From Paulinella micropora (taxonomy: Eukaryota; Cercozoa; Imbricatea; Euglyphida; Paulinellidae), in NCBI GenBank assembly GCA_019918135.1, contig WBZZ01006565.1:1-64000 (forward strand): a stretch of DNA of 64,000 bases. The letters run 5' to 3'. Below the pieces are notes generated by a model. It saw only the letters and a program-made list of their open reading frames with translations. It was not told where the DNA came from and did no database searches. How positions within the stretch are numbered: the stretch's first letter is position 1; each line of letters opens with the position of its first letter. Below, in pieces: positions 1 through 13,900 of this stretch. The position numbers were made by a program, and so were the translations under genes.

Positions 1-53
1 TGATGCACAGGTTATTTAAAGCTCAACCCTTAAAAAAGCATAAACATGTACGC

Positions 54-137
54 CGCCAGGATCCCAACAACAATAACATAGCAGCCAGGAGCCCAACAAC
101 AATAACATAGCCAGGAACCCAACAACAATAACATAGC
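54..137. repeat. Three tandem 26-29 bp units in family A
   Basis: Three adjacent units, each GCCAGGANCCCAACAACAAT followed by AACATAG, differ mainly at one base. The same array is present in copy 2 at about 14,841-14,924. Confidence 0.85.
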
Positions 138-606
138 TTCCGTAACCAGCCTTTCAGGAACCCGCCTCAGTTACCCGCCCCCGTAACCAGGCCAGAGACG
201 TGACGTACTATGCATCATTGAGGTGTCGTGGCAAGCCACCCTGCGTCCGATAGAAGCTACAAAAGAGTCATCTACCGAGAACACTAAGTGACAGGCCCGG
301 TCACATGCACCCAACACGTCCCGACCCTCCGCCAGAGCATCCCCATAGCATCCGCAAAATGAGCACGAGGGGTTCTGGGAGAGAGGGTAAGTCAGGGGCC
401 CCGCGTCCAGGCAGTCGCTAATGTGGCAGTTGAGTGATTTCAAGGCTTGTGGAAATGTGTGGGGCCTGTCGCCTTCATACACACTCATACCGACAGTAGT
501 TTAGTTAACCAACCTGTCCAGTGACCCACTGAGCCCAACCCCCTCCCTCAGATAACCCCCACCCCCCGCACTCACCCCGAGTGATACCAGAGGCCACCCC
601 GAGCCA

Positions 607-608
<2 letters not shown>

Positions 609-645
<37 letters not shown>

Positions 646-658
646 CATCTAGCTATCC

Positions 659-715
<57 letters not shown>

Positions 716-764
716 ATCTATCCATCTATCTATCCATCTATCTATCCATCTATCCCGTTCCAAC
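609..764. repeat. (TCTA)n microsatellite in family A copy 1
   Basis: Tetranucleotide TCTA tract with a few TCCA and AGCT interruptions, just beyond the RNase H region. It is about 44 bp shorter than the matching tract in copy 2, that is eleven repeat units, which is the main length difference between the copies. Confidence 0.95.
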
Positions 765-3700
765 TGAGACATCATGACCTTCCTATATTCCCCCTTCTTT
801 GCCTCCATCACCCTAGGCTCTTTTCAGCTAGACCCCGGGTGAGCCTTATTGGCATAGAAGATCATATTCGCCGGCAAGATATCCTTTTGATCCTTACTCA
901 ACGCCAAGTCCTCAAACTCGTCCATCTGCTGCATCGCAGCCAGACATGCGGATGGTGTTGAGTAATTGATCCTCAACAAAGAGTCGGCCACTATATTCCT
1001 TTTGCCGGGAATGCACTTGACGGTGAAGTCATAACACGACAGCAAAGCCTGCCACCTGGCCAGCCTGCCTGTGCAATCGTTCGACATCAGCCACACAGGG
1101 TTCTGGTGGTCCGTCCTTACCACGATATCCCGTGACCCCCACACGTATTTCCTGACTCTTATAAACGACCAAACCACCGCCAATGCTTCTCTCGGCCTCG
1201 TGCAGTAGTTCTGTTCAGCCTTATTGAGCTTCCGGCTCAAGTACATGATCGGCCGCAATACCCCTTATCATCGTATTGCTGTAGGACCGCCCCGACCGCG
1301 GACAAGTGCCAGTTTGCCGCCCGACAGGTTACATACCTGGGATATGATATCTCGAACGGGGCGGTAGCGATTGCGGCTAAGAAGAGGGATGCTGTCGAAA
1401 GCATTAAGCGGCCTCAGACGCGGTCGGAGTTGTTCTCCTTCATTGCGCTTGCGCAATATTACAGTCAGTTCTTTCCAAATTGGTCGGATACGGTTAAGCC
1501 GTTAAGGGAGCTGTACTTGAAATGCGATATGCGGGAGTGGACGCCTAAACAGGAGGAGACGTTCGAGTTCATTAAGGAAATGTTGACTCGTGATCTCAAG
1601 TTTAACAAGGATTGCATCTTGATGATGCCGGATGTGGATAAACAGTATGTGCTGGACACCGATGCGTCTAATTACAAGTTCACCTTGAGACCAAACTCTC
1701 TTACCCGTCGGAAAACATCCTGTATGTGGGCCAGATGTTCCTCTATGGTATTGGAGTAGATAATAATATCTTCTATGTAACAGAAATCGTAATCCTCCTC
1801 CTTCTGCCCATATTTCTCCATAAACCCACCTGCCCTTCCATCCTCAAACTGTCGACCAAGCATTTTCTGCATTGCTGCCTGAAATATGCCCGGCGAGTTC
1901 CTCAGACCCATTGGCAATACCTTCGATTGTATAGCGTCATCCCCACCACACACGCTTTTAGCCACCTGCTCTTTCTACTGAGCGGGATCTGCCAGAACCC
2001 ATTCTTGAGGTCCAACACCGAGTAAAATTTCGCGTTTTTCAACTTGCGCATACAGTCATCGATCTTAGGCAGCGGATACCGCTCACCCTCGATGATCTTG
2101 TTTGCCCGATAGTACAGTAATTCACACAAAACCTCAGCGCCCCATCTGGCTTTGGAACTATGCGTACATGTGACGAAATCGGGGAGTCCGAAAACTCCGT
2201 GAAATCATCAGCCTGTAGCTACTCCGCGAAATCATCAGCCTGTAGCTCCTCCGCCTTCTCCTGGGCAATGCTCTCCTCCTTACGGCCCGAGATAGACCTC
2301 CTAGATGCATGCGTGATATTCATCCCCGGAACCTTCCTGAGATGAGCCTCAAAATGCTTGACCGTTCCCGGCCTAGGCGGATCAAAGATCTCCTTTTCCT
2401 TTGTCATCACCTCCTGAAGGCTCTTAAGATCCTCTTGATTCCCCTTCCAGTCCGCCCGCATCCGAGCCATCCTGTCGTCCCATGACTGGGCGTCCTTTCG
2501 ACTCCTCAGTTCGGGCGCCTCAGCCATGTCAGACCACGCATCCTCCACCAGGCCATCCTCGGAGGGCATCTCCACCTCCTTCTGATGGTATTTGACTTCC
2601 GAAAACTCATCCAATTTACTTAGGTTTGCCATCCGATCCAGAATAAACGCATACTGGATAGGCGCCTTTTTCGTGTAAAACCCTGTGAAGCACGTGAACG
2701 CCTGTTCCCGTATCTTCTGAAGGTCACACCCTTTAAGTGAGTTCCGATATGCCAACACCCGTTCCCTAGTGCCTAATCTACAGGCAATCACCAAATGTTG
2801 CTTCCTAGGTGGCACCGGGATCGGGTGATCCATCATCCGGTCCAAAACCTCATCTGCCCACAACGCCTTTTCATGGAACGGTAAGATCATAGAAAACGGT
2901 TTGTCACCCTCGAAATATTTCGTGAGCAATTTTGCCGTCTCCCCGGAATTCCGTGGACAAAGAGGTTTGTCACCCCACATGTTTCCCACAAAATCTCCGA
3001 TCTCATCATCCGTTCCACCCGTTGAGACCCGCCCTTCCATTAGCGGTTCAAACAATGGCCTGTTACCCTGTGATGCTTTCGCATGAAAGCAGTATCGGTT
3101 CTGAAGGAACACATAAGGGCCCTTCTTTCCATTGCTGAACCTATCCATCCCTGCCTCCACCTCCATGTTATGTTCTTCCATTGTGCAGGCCATACTCTGG
3201 GCACACCGGCCCTGAATTAAGTCCTCCACTGTTGCCTTATCCAAACGTCGAACAACTTTCCTCGCCTTTCCCGCAAGCCCGCGGTACTCCGGTTGGAAAT
3301 CCTTGTAATAATTGTCCAACGCCGGGTGCTGATATGGCTTCGGTGTAACCAACTGCACTCTTGCGCTTCGCAATTGCATGTGGGTCCTTTCCCTTAGTTG
3401 CCCCTGGCTCGGTGGATGAGACCGCGTAAGTATCCGCATGAAAGAGAGGAACTGCCGTCCGCCCCCTCACGATAATTATCCTCCGCGTCATCATCACTAA
3501 TTCCATAGTGCACCAAACCCGACCGACAATCAATTAATGCATTCATCCTATTGAGCTGCTTGAACCCGATCAGCAATCCCCCCGAATATTCCGGACAGAC
3601 ATGGAACTGAATGTCAAAGGACTTACCGGAGTAGAGTTCAATGGTCAAAACCATCGTTCCCGTAACCTCCGGCCTCGCTTTTCCATTCACCCCTTCTATG

Positions 3701-6700
3701 CTTCCTTTCATAGGCAACATATTTTAATCCAACCACACCCTATTTGCCGTTATGAATCCCGCGCCCGCGATATTAATATTAGCCAACGTATCATTGTCCA
3801 TATCGCATGCACCCTCCAGGTGCGCACAGTAATCCTGAGTAATGCATAACGCATGTTCCGGCATTTCAATAGCATCCAGGCGTTGCTTTACGTCAGACAA
3901 AAGAACAAAACTGTTATTTAAATCTTTCCGATCCGACAGCCCACTCTTAATGAGTTCCTCACTAAAAGCAGTAGCCTTCGACATTTCGGCTTTCATGTCC
4001 TTCACTCCCTTCTTCGCCTTACCTCCGGGTTTGACTTTTCTCACCCTTAAAGGCACCGGCTTGGCCCCCCAATCGGGCTCCAGAATGAAAGAAACTTTCT
4101 TTTTAAACCTCACCGTCGGAACCGGTAAAATATTTAAAGTAGGTTTAGATTTTCGCGGTACGTTAGTAACAACTTTTTTATTGATAAGATTAACTTGTCT
4201 GGCCTTCGCGGGCCCTCCGTTCCCCTCATTGTCACCACGTTTTCCCCGTTCAATCGTTACCTGCATCACAGAACCATCCATTCTATGAGTAGAGTCTTGA
4301 CTCCTATCAGAAGGGTTACCTGCAGGGATTGCCTTGACTTCCAGCCTCTCCGGCTCATTCGTCCTCGGCAAAATCGTCGGGCTTAAAGGCGTCCCCGCCT
4401 GCCACACAACAATATCCCCATCAGTGATCACTGACGATTCCGTTTTGCCCTCCCCACATTTGTCTCTCAACTGGTGTTTACCAGTCTGAGTTTCCTCTTC
4501 CTCCACATTGGAGCCTCCTTCCTCCGCTTCTTCCTTCTAAGCTGTCGCCACCTTAGCCTTTTTGAAGGGCAGGCCACTGTCCTTCTTACCGCCCCATCGC
4601 TTTTTGCCCTTGAAGCCCCCACCGCGGTCTCGGCCTTGACGCCCTCCCTTGCCCCCTTTGCCAGCTCCCTTCCGCAAGGACATGGCTGTCTGATCATATT
4701 CCTCCAGTCGATCCCTAACCAGACGTCGAAACGCTTTGTTCTTAATAACCAGCTGGTCTTTGTTGCGGATAGCTCTGACTATGTCCCAGATGGATTGGCC
4801 ATTGTTCACAGCTTTGAATTGCCCCTCCAAGTTTTTCCAATCCGCCTCCTTGTCAGAGTGTAGCCCAGGGCATTCATCCTTCGCCTCGCACTTGTAGCCC
4901 TTGAAGTAGTAGTCAAAGCAAAGCTTACGACTACCCCTGTAAGAGGAAGTGGAAGAACTGGCACCCCTAGCCTTCAAGCCCTTCAGGGGAGCAATATGCT
5001 CCTTGCTAGTCTCGTCCTCATCCTCTTCCTCCTCCTGTTCCTTACGTCGGTAGGGTTTGCCATAACCCCCCTTAGGAACTGTAGGGATACGGCGTCTATC
5101 AGTCCCCCCCTTTGACTGGATAGCATTTGCCTTCCCCACCGGTTTTTCCTCCAGCTGGGATTTAGCCACTGCTACCAACGCCTGCATCCCACCCTGTGAG
5201 ACCAACGTATCTTCCCATGATCTCCCGGCCAGTAGGAAGTCCTTCCACATGTCTCTTGCGTTTTCATATCCGTCCGCAAAAGTCTTCCATGCCGGGGCCG
5301 CATCCGTCGTATAATCGACGTTGTCCGGGATCAAAGCATCCCAGTTGCCCTCCGGCCATCCTTTACTAATGATACGGAAAACACATGGATCGTGCTGATT
5401 GATCCTTGCCATCACGTGTCGGATGAGCCGTTTGAGGCCAATGAAGAACGCGTTGTCAGTCTTCAGCGTCTCCATCTCCCTCGTGAATGCCCCCCTAACC
5501 CTCATCGGCTTCTTTCTCGTCGTTGCCAACGCTGGTTCCAACCACCGTAGAAATGTGTCCTGTCAGCATGACCTCACTAGTCAAATCCCAATGACTTCCG
5601 TGAAGCACGAGCAAAGCAATGAGAGCATGCATCATCGCGTGCAGCTTGGACATTTTAACGGACCCCGCTTCCCCATAGACATCCCTGTCCTGAATTTCCT
5701 TCGCCATCCCCTTGGTGATAATGTCCACCGTAAAGTGCTCCATAAGGTCCGCGTCCGTGCACTGTTGGAGAATATCCACCAATGTCATCGGCGACTCAAA
5801 ATTGCTCTCCCCCATCAACTTACAGAGCAAATTGATTGCTTTCCGAAGCCATGGCGAGGTCATATACGCCCAACAGTTTACTTGCCGAGTAAACCATATT
5901 AAAGGCTTTTTATCCCCTTTTGTACCCAGAGCAAACGCAACAGGCGAGAACGTCTCAAGGAAAATCGGCATCCTTTTCCTTTCCTGTTCATAACGCGTCG
6001 CCGGATCCAAAGGATCATCCTCATCCCTTTTCTTGATGACCGCATATCTCTCTTCCCACGCTGCGTATTTGTCCATGCAGACCTTAATGGCCTTTGCCAC
6101 CTCCATGAGGTACAAGAGATATCGATACAAGTCCACACAAGCCTGCTCCCTTGCTACCAGCAAAATCAAAGGGTCCGGCACCGTAGCCATAGCAGTCTTG
6201 CGCTTGGTAGTCGCCATTGCAGCTGACTCTGCTTTAGCAGATCACGCAGGCTTCTGTTGGCATTAGAAGCCAACGTGTCCTTGTCCGTCATCAGCTCCAA
6301 TTTTCCCATGAAGCCTTCGACATGGATTAGGTCATATACGTCCGGTGTCTTTTTGTTCCACACCTTCGTATCCTTCATCCATTTTGCTTCCTTCATTTTT
6401 CGCTTGACCGCCTCCCAATTCTTCACCGCCTTGTTAAAGGCATTGGCTACCATTGGGTACACCTCGTCCTTGAAGAAAGTCTGTGCCAAGGTCATGTCAA
6501 AAGTATCCCCTTTCGTAGGGTCTGTTCTGACAGATCTATACCAATCCTCACTCCAAGTGTCCTTAATCTCACTCCCTGTCATCAGGAAATGGACATCGAA
6601 CTGCTTCGAAGGAATAGGAGTTGGAAAATATTCCTCGTCCCCATTCTCGAACCTTGGATGTCCCACCATCTGCAGTTCATGGAGGTGCAAGGACACGAAC

Positions 6701-7535
6701 GTCCTTGCCATCATCCTCCTAACCTGCATAGATACCAAAGTTTTGAGCTTAGGTTCACTAGGTGAATAGCAAGTGAAACCAAAAGTGGTTGAATCCCAAC
6801 CCCATTTGGCCAAGTCACTCGACTCATACTTCACCATTTCGTAAACCTCCTTATCCCTCGGTCTGTCTTTGAACTTACATGCCAAAGGGACAAAGTGCTC
6901 CATAAACTGGTGCTGTTCAGTGGACTCGGAGCCTACAATGTAGTCCGCTGCTACATGTTGTAGAAAATCCCCCACAGCTTTGTTTTCCAAGGGTGCACAT
7001 ACCGTATTCTTGTAAGGATAGTATGCCGCCCCTTGTGACATGTCGATTTCCAAGGTGTCAAGGTCCAAGTTTCGAGATCAGGGTTCTTCCCTGTTTCTCC
7101 AAAACCCTCATTACCACCTTTTTCGATTTCCCTTGCCCTTAACGACTGAAAGCTCTGTCTCACACGACCAGTACTGAGTACTGATTGTTGAGAAGCTACT
7201 TGACACTCTCGCCAAGGCACAGCCAACAACAGTGACTGATTGCCCCCTAAGAGTGCGTCGTTCCCAATTCCAAATTTTGTTTTTCCAGAGTTCAAAAGAG
7301 GCAATGGGACTCAAAATGTATTAAGACCGGAGGTCTAGCATTAGCTCAAAGGAAAAGTAAAAAAAAGGAATTTAGTAATTAAACACAACTGGTTTAAAAC
7401 TAACCTCCACTTCTGATATAGAAAGGGAAGCCAGATATGAACCCAAACAACAACTTGAAGCTAAAGAAAAAAACCGCTGTCAACGGAGTGTCCCTTTGAC
7501 ACGTGTCATCTGACACGATGCGTTACGTCCGTAAC

Positions 7536-7735
7536 TGTTAGATCATATTAATACAATATATTAATTCGGTGGACAGTACGGGCCGGCATATGTAATGCGT
7601 GTCGTTAGAGCCATTACGTGTGCCCCGGCGGCTTAATACGTTCCCGCTCTTTGCCTTGGCGCGTTCATTAAAGTTTAACTTGCAGACGATCTACTCAACT
7701 TAGATTTGACTCCGGTTTAGTACAGTAGTCTAACA
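7536..7735 (+). repeat. Copia-like LTR (duplicated copy)
   Basis: Begins TGTTAGATCA and ends TCTAACA, so the termini are the 7 bp inverted repeat TGTTAGA/TCTAACA. It is preceded by GTAAC and matches the LTRs at 22,366 and 31,103. Here it was copied as part of the 14.83 kb duplication rather than by its own insertion, because the flanks also match copy 2. Confidence 0.9.
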
Positions 7736-7910
7736 GGTTATGAAGCCTTGAAGCGTGATAGTAAAGCCTGATAAACTTTATTCACTTATTTTTCAGCGTT
7801 TTTCGTGGTGTGTGGAAGGCTACCGCAGGAAAAAAAAAAAAAAACGAACTGGTGACGTGCGGAAGGCTGTCACCAAATCAGGTGAACTGTTGGAACGTGC
7901 GGAAGGCTGC
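7736..7910 (+). mobile_element. Copia-like leader fragment next to the duplication junction
   Basis: Matches the leader of the full Copia element (22,566-22,742) and then stops abruptly at 7,910, where family B sequence begins. It contains two GTGCGGAAGGCTG motifs and a poly-A run. The stop inside the leader marks a duplication or assembly breakpoint, not an element end. Confidence 0.85.
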
Positions 7911-10900
7911 GTTTTGTTCATAGACCCGTGCGGTCATAACGAACGCCTCTTGCCATCTGCATCGCCTCTATGTGGCTCACCTCGTATACCTTGTCCGTGG
8001 ACAGGTCCATCATCTCCACTGATGATACGAGAGCCGACACCTCCGACTGAAACTCTAGCCTTGAAAGGCTATCAGCGACTACGTTTCGCTTTCCCGGTAA
8101 GTAGACCATCGTGAAATTGAAACATGACAAGAAAGCTTGCCACCGCGCCAAACGGCCGGTTTGTTCATGATTCATCAACCAAAGAAGGTTGTGATGATCG
8201 GTCCTAACCGTGAATAGAGGTCCTCCCCACAAGTATTCTCTGAGCCTCTTGAGAGCCCATACTACTGCCAACGCCTCCCTCTGTCGCGTGCAGTAATTTC
8301 GCTCCGCCGCACACAGCTTTCTACTAATAAACATGATCGGGCGCAACTTTTTCTCCTCATCTTCTTGTTGCAGCACCGCGCCAATCGCAAACTTAGATGC
8401 ATCCGTGTCGACTACGAACGGTTTCGTAAAGTCGGGCATCATAAGTACTAATCCGCCGTCCTTGGGATCTTTATAAATGATATCTTTGAGCGTATTAAAC
8501 GCCTGCAAAGCCTCCTCATCCCACTTCTCAAAGTCTCCAAAATCAATCATCTTCTCCAGCTTAGCCCGAGTTGCACCCCAATCGGGTATGAACTGGCTGT
8601 AGTACTGTGCCATCGCAAGAAAAGAGTGTAACTCCGTGCAATTCTTTGGCAACTGTCTACTCATGATCTCCTCCCTCTTTTCGCGCGATATCGAGACCCT
8701 ATTATGAGAAATCTCGTAACCCAAATACGTCACACTTGTCCTGGCAAGCTGACATTTCTTTAGGTTGCATTTCAGGCCAAAAGCTCCGATGCGCCTGAAG
8801 ACATCTGACAAGTGATCGATATGCTCTTCCATTGTGTTAGAGTATACGATGATGTCATCGATGTAACAAAATGCATATTCTCCCGCCTTCTGTCCTCTCC
8901 TTCTCATGAAACCATCCTCTGACTGGTCGTCATATTGACCGCTCAACATCTTCTGCATCGCCTTCTGAAAGAGCCCCGGGGCCTGTTTGAGTCCCATTGG
9001 AAGCACCTTCCACTGGTATATTTCCATACCCACAACGAATGCAGTCAGCCATCTGGATTTCTCGTCCAGTGGTATCTGCCAGAAGCCGTTCTTAAGGTCA
9101 ATGACCGAATAGAATTTAGCATTCCGCAGCACCCTTCTGCCTTCTTCTAAGGTCGGCAGATGATTTCTCTCTTCCTCTAGCACCTTATTCACACGGGCAT
9201 AATTGATCGTCAAGCGCCATTCTCCTCCTGGCTTAGGGACGATTTTCGGTTGAGAGACGATTGGAGATGTAGATCTCTCAATAAAGTCCTCATCGAGCAA
9301 CTGTCTCACATTCTCCTCCGCTATTTTTGCCTCATGTATGCTCAAATTTGCCCTCCGTGGTGCCGGAGATGGCTCCGCACCCGGTATCTTGTAAATGACA
9401 GCAGTGAAGTCATCCGACTTTACACCGCCTGCCCGAGGAGGGTCGAAAATTTCTCTGTACGCCTCCATCTTAGCTTTGAGAAACGCCTTCTCTCTCTCCG
9501 AACCCACTCCTTCTTCTAAAATTTTCCGCGCCGCCGCTTGAAAATCTTCCTCCGACATCTTCTTATGCTCCTTGAGGGGCGCTAAGTCCTCCGGACAAAT
9601 CGTCTAGTCCCCTTCTTTCATACGTGACTGTGTCCGGCTCATCATCATGACCCAGCCCGACAAGCATATCAATAAGGTTCGCGTATTGTATCGGAGCCTT
9701 ACGGGTGTAGAAACCATCAAAGCATGTGAAAGCTTGAGGTATCAATTTCAACTTGTCCTGGGCTCTGAGCTTTTGCTTGTATGCACTGCTCTGCTCCCGA
9801 GACCCGAGTCGACAAGCCACCACTAACTGCTGCTTGCGAGAAGGAACAGGTATAGGATGATCAATAAGCCGGTCCCTTATCTCCTGTGCCCAGATGGCCT
9901 TCTCATTGTATGGCAGAATGACAGTATACGGCTTGTTACTCTCAAATAGAGTCCGTAGACACTTTTTCACTTCAGTTAATGAGCGCGGCCAGGTAGGCAC
10001 ATCGCCCCAAAAGTTCGTGATAAAAGTTTTAATGTCATCCGCTGGAGTATCGGGGATACGCCCCTTCCTCCTTGGCACAAACACCTCTCTCTTCTCATCT
10101 GACACCTTCGCATGGTAACAGTAGCCATTAGTAATATGGACATCTGCCCCGCCACCTTCTGCGAATCTGGCCAACGACGGGCACTGTTTCGCAACACATA
10201 TTATCTCCTCATTACGCGCTACGACTAAGTCATCAATAGACTTTCTGTCCCATGCGGGAATCGTAACCGTATACGCCTGCATCTCCGTCTCCCAATTGTC
10301 GGTCCAGGTCAGTTCCTCCGGCACTGTGACATAGGGGTGTACACAGGCTTCAGTTGCCTCATGTACGAAGGCCAACTTTTTCCTCTCCGTTGCTAGACTC
10401 AGCTCAAAAGCCTCGTATGAGTCAGTAGCAGTCATCGGATTAATATCCTCCTCCTCTCCATTCTTCACTCCATAAATCACCCGCCGTGCGGCGCAATCGA
10501 TCACAGCCCCCATCGTAGCCAATTGGTCATACGACAGCAGGATTGAACCGGGGTAATCGGGGACAACATAGAGGTCCGCACGATATACTCGACCGGATTT
10601 CAATTTGAAAATTAATGTGACGATGCCCGTAATTTCCGTACGGCTGCCTACCCCTTTTAGGGTCCCCTTTGTTTTTCTAATGTTTTTGTCCACCCATGTC
10701 CGGTGGCTATTCAAAAACTTCTGGCCGACAATATTAATATTCGCCATCGTATCATTACCAACTTTTAATTTGGTTTGTAAAGTTTCACAAAAGAGGTCAG
10801 TGTAGCATAGCGCGTCTGGTCTATGTAAACTAGCCGCTAGCACATGAATTTTTCGTTCTAGGGTTTTGAGTCTAAGCTCAAGTTCCTTGTCCTCTTCTCG

Positions 10901-13900
10901 TTCTCCCCCCTTTTCCGCCAACTTAACTTCTTGAGTCTCCGGGGCTTCCGGTATCTCGAGTGTCTTTTGGACAGAGTCTGGTACACCGAGTGTACTCGTG
11001 TCTATAGCAGAGACTATTGAGTCCTTTGGCGGGGGTACGGTCCGCTGCTTCTTCGTAGGAGGAGACCTAGCCTTTGGTTTCGGCTTCCTCTCCTCCATCG
11101 CCTTCTTCGCCTTCCTATTCGCATCATTTATCATATTAGCTCTCGAAGGATGAACTAGCAAGTGTAGGCTTGTGAGGCTGTGTGCCTTCACCTTCACGTC
11201 TGGGAGGAACGGAACCGTTCGTATCCTGTTCATCAACAGTAGGCATAACTGTGACTGTCGGATTAAAAAGAACAGTTTTTATCTCCTTCTCTCTCTTCTT
11301 TTCCTCTCTCTTCTCCTCCCGTCAGTCTACGACGACAACACGCTCACCTGAGCCGGTGTCTTCGTCTTGACGTCCCCCCTCCGTAGCGGTATAAGCTTGC
11401 TGGGGGTAGTAGGAGCTGGAACTGGTGCTATAATTCCAGTATCCGTGTCCTCTGGGAGGGCGCGCTGGGGTCCGTCCTCCCCTTCCACGAAAGCCTCGTC
11501 CTCGTGGTGCCGCCCCTCTTGGTGTCCCTCGGGACCCTCGTGACGATCCTCTCGTCTCTCCTCCTCCTCTAGTCGGCGCCTTTGATCGGCGCGATGTCTC
11601 TCTCTTCTCCCTTCTCTTCATTCTGTCAAGGAAGTCAATGATGGCCTCCCGGAACTCCGCATCCGAGACCATATTCGCATTCCACCTCCCCTCCTCCAAC
11701 TCCTTCTTGTACATGGCGTACATGGTCTTTTTCATGCCTTCGAGCTCTCTAAGGAAAAGATTTCGCTGCCTATCATCAAGAGAGTCGTGGCTGAAGAGGC
11801 ATTTGCCTACTCCTTTCTGTGCCTCATGCTTACACACCATGTATGAAAAATAGCGGTAGCACGGCGTCGGCTCATCTCTCCCCCTCTTGAGACCTGCCGT
11901 TCGAGTTGCATGTGCTGCTTGAGCACCTCCAACCCCCTGTGTCGCGGCACTGGAGAATGACTCGGTGGCCGTGTCCAATTCGGAACACGCGTCGAGCACC
12001 TCCTTGAACAGGTCGCCCGGCGGAGTAGCCGCTACAGTCCTCTCGTATATATTCGTTTCTAAAAAATCCGCCGTCTTCACCGCCGTGAAGGTCGGACAGG
12101 ACTGTATGATCCTTGCGAGCTTGCTCGGGTGTCGTGTACACAAAGCACTCGGGAAGTACAAAATGATAGACTTCCTGCTATAAAAGAGCCCGTACTTGGC
12201 GCTGACCTCAGTGAGGATCGCTGCCAACCTCGTGCCAATGCTCAGCCCTTCGTTCACCTCTTGAAAAATCTCAAACCCAATCAAAGTACCAGTGCACAGG
12301 TGCTGATACCCATGAGTTTTAAAGTATTGCAAGAGGACGGCAACTGGCACCGTGCATTGCAGGTCTGAGGCTGCTCTCCTAGCCGCCACCTCTACCGCTC
12401 TCATCGCCTTGTACTCCCCAACATCAAATCCTTGTGTGATGATTGATGGGTCCAACAAGGTGTACAACGCCTCATACTCCTGTGTTTCGTCCGTTGGATG
12501 CTGCTTCATACAAGCATCAATTCTTCTGAGCTTGTCTCGAAGGTTCGCATCCGCGTCCTTCTGACTCGCTGTCTCTGCATACAGCGTCAGAGCAGTGGCA
12601 TCGGACTTTGTATATTTTTGGAAGGCCTGTATGATAGCCTGTCTGTCCTTTTTGTCATTACTGTTGACAATGACAGTGGTAGGCGCTGAGCTAGTCGCAG
12701 GGGCCGAAGGGGCTGTGTGGGCTGACGGGGCGGAGCGGCCCGAGGGAGCCATATAAGATCCAGAGGAATATCTCGGTCCCTTTGTTCCCGCCGCCTTGGC
12801 TAATGCAATCTTTGCCTCCATCTCCTTCTTTTCTTTCTCAGCCGCTAGCTCTTTGATATACAGCTCTTGGGCATGATGAAAAAAAGACAGGATCTCAGCT
12901 GCCTTCCGAAGGAACAAGGCCTTCTCCGCCAACTCCTTCTCTCCCGCTTTATTGGTGGGGGGTGGTGCGGCCGTCCCCTCCAAGATCGTATGATCCTTCG
13001 TGAAGACCCACCTCTTCCATGCGTCATCCTTCACCAAGGCCGCATGCAGCTTCTTCATCCTCGTCACCCCTCCAGCTTCGCCTTCTATTTCCCTCAGGGC
13101 CGGGTGAAGGTCCCTGCCAAACTGGGTGTGTTGGAGTTTACCCAGGTCCACTAACTTGGCCTCCATAAGTTTCAGAGACACATCCATGACATTGATCTGT
13201 CCTTTTGGATTTCCTGAACTTAAACTCCTTTTCCACTCTCTTTATTGAATCAATGTCCTGACCAGGATCGAGCAACCTAGCCAGTGCTCTTGTGTTCCAT
13301 GGCAGCACAGTCTTTCCAGTCTGGTACTCAAAGAGTATAGCACACTCAAACACTGTCCATGAGAGGTCGAGTAGCTCCAGTAAAGACATATTGTCCCCAA
13401 ATGAGACGTGTTGCGCCTGTAACTGTGCACCGTCGTCTCTGAGGAATTCTGCCAGAGGCAGAGCTTGCTTTGGGAGAGGGTAACAGATGTCCTCCTTCTT
13501 CAAGGGTTGTCCCCATCGCATTTCTTGGGGAATGTATAGCCATTTATAGGCCTCATCCTTCCCTTTCTTCTCCTCAAACTCCTTCTTACTTAGTTTGCCA
13601 TATTCGGCCACAAACCTCGCTTCCTCTCCTCCCTTCTCCTCCTCCTCGACTTCCTCTGCTCCTCCTGTGTCAAAGGAAGGTGCCAGATCTCCTCCTTCTG
13701 CATGAGGGTCAACGAACTCCTATTCGTTTCCTGGGGTTCGCTCACTCTCCCCCCCTCCTTCCTGCCAGTCTTCAGACCTATTAGACATGGACGCTGAAGG
13801 AATACGGATGAGACAGAGTTGTTTCTACCCCGTAATTGCTCTGTTCGTCTACGAGGAACGAATAGAGAGAAAAAACGAAAAGACAGTATAGAGAGAGAGC

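Larger units (their letters stand above)
1..7535 (-). mobile_element. Ty3-like LTR-element fossil, family A, copy 1 (left end outside window)
   Basis: Minus-strand relic with recognisable parts in retroelement order: gag-like region about 7,070-4,540, retropepsin-like region about 3,850-3,450, reverse transcriptase about 2,130-1,300 and RNase H about 1,260-830. RNase H shows the typical RTDHQN and GKRNIVADSLL blocks, and RT shows KFYSVLDLKNGFWQIPL and FCYIEDIIIYS-like palm motifs. The gag carries a CCCH finger (C-x9-C-x5-C-x3-H, about 4,925-4,862) instead of the usual CCHC knuckle. I recognise no integrase. The element is clearly broken, with roughly eight interruptions and internal rearrangement, and the same damage is shared with copy 2, so the decay is older than the copying. 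A Copia LTR interrupts its upstream side at 7,536. I could not find its own LTRs. Family assignment to Ty3-like is firm; the outer limits are not. Confidence 0.8.

Noticed and set aside
171-488. A Cys/His-containing 105 aa frame that might be an integrase zinc domain
   Set aside because: The spacing does not fit HHCC and there is no catalytic core next to it.
7498-7507. GACACGTGTC palindrome (G-box like) near the Copia insertion
   Set aside because: A 10 bp palindrome is easily found by chance and no gene start is close.
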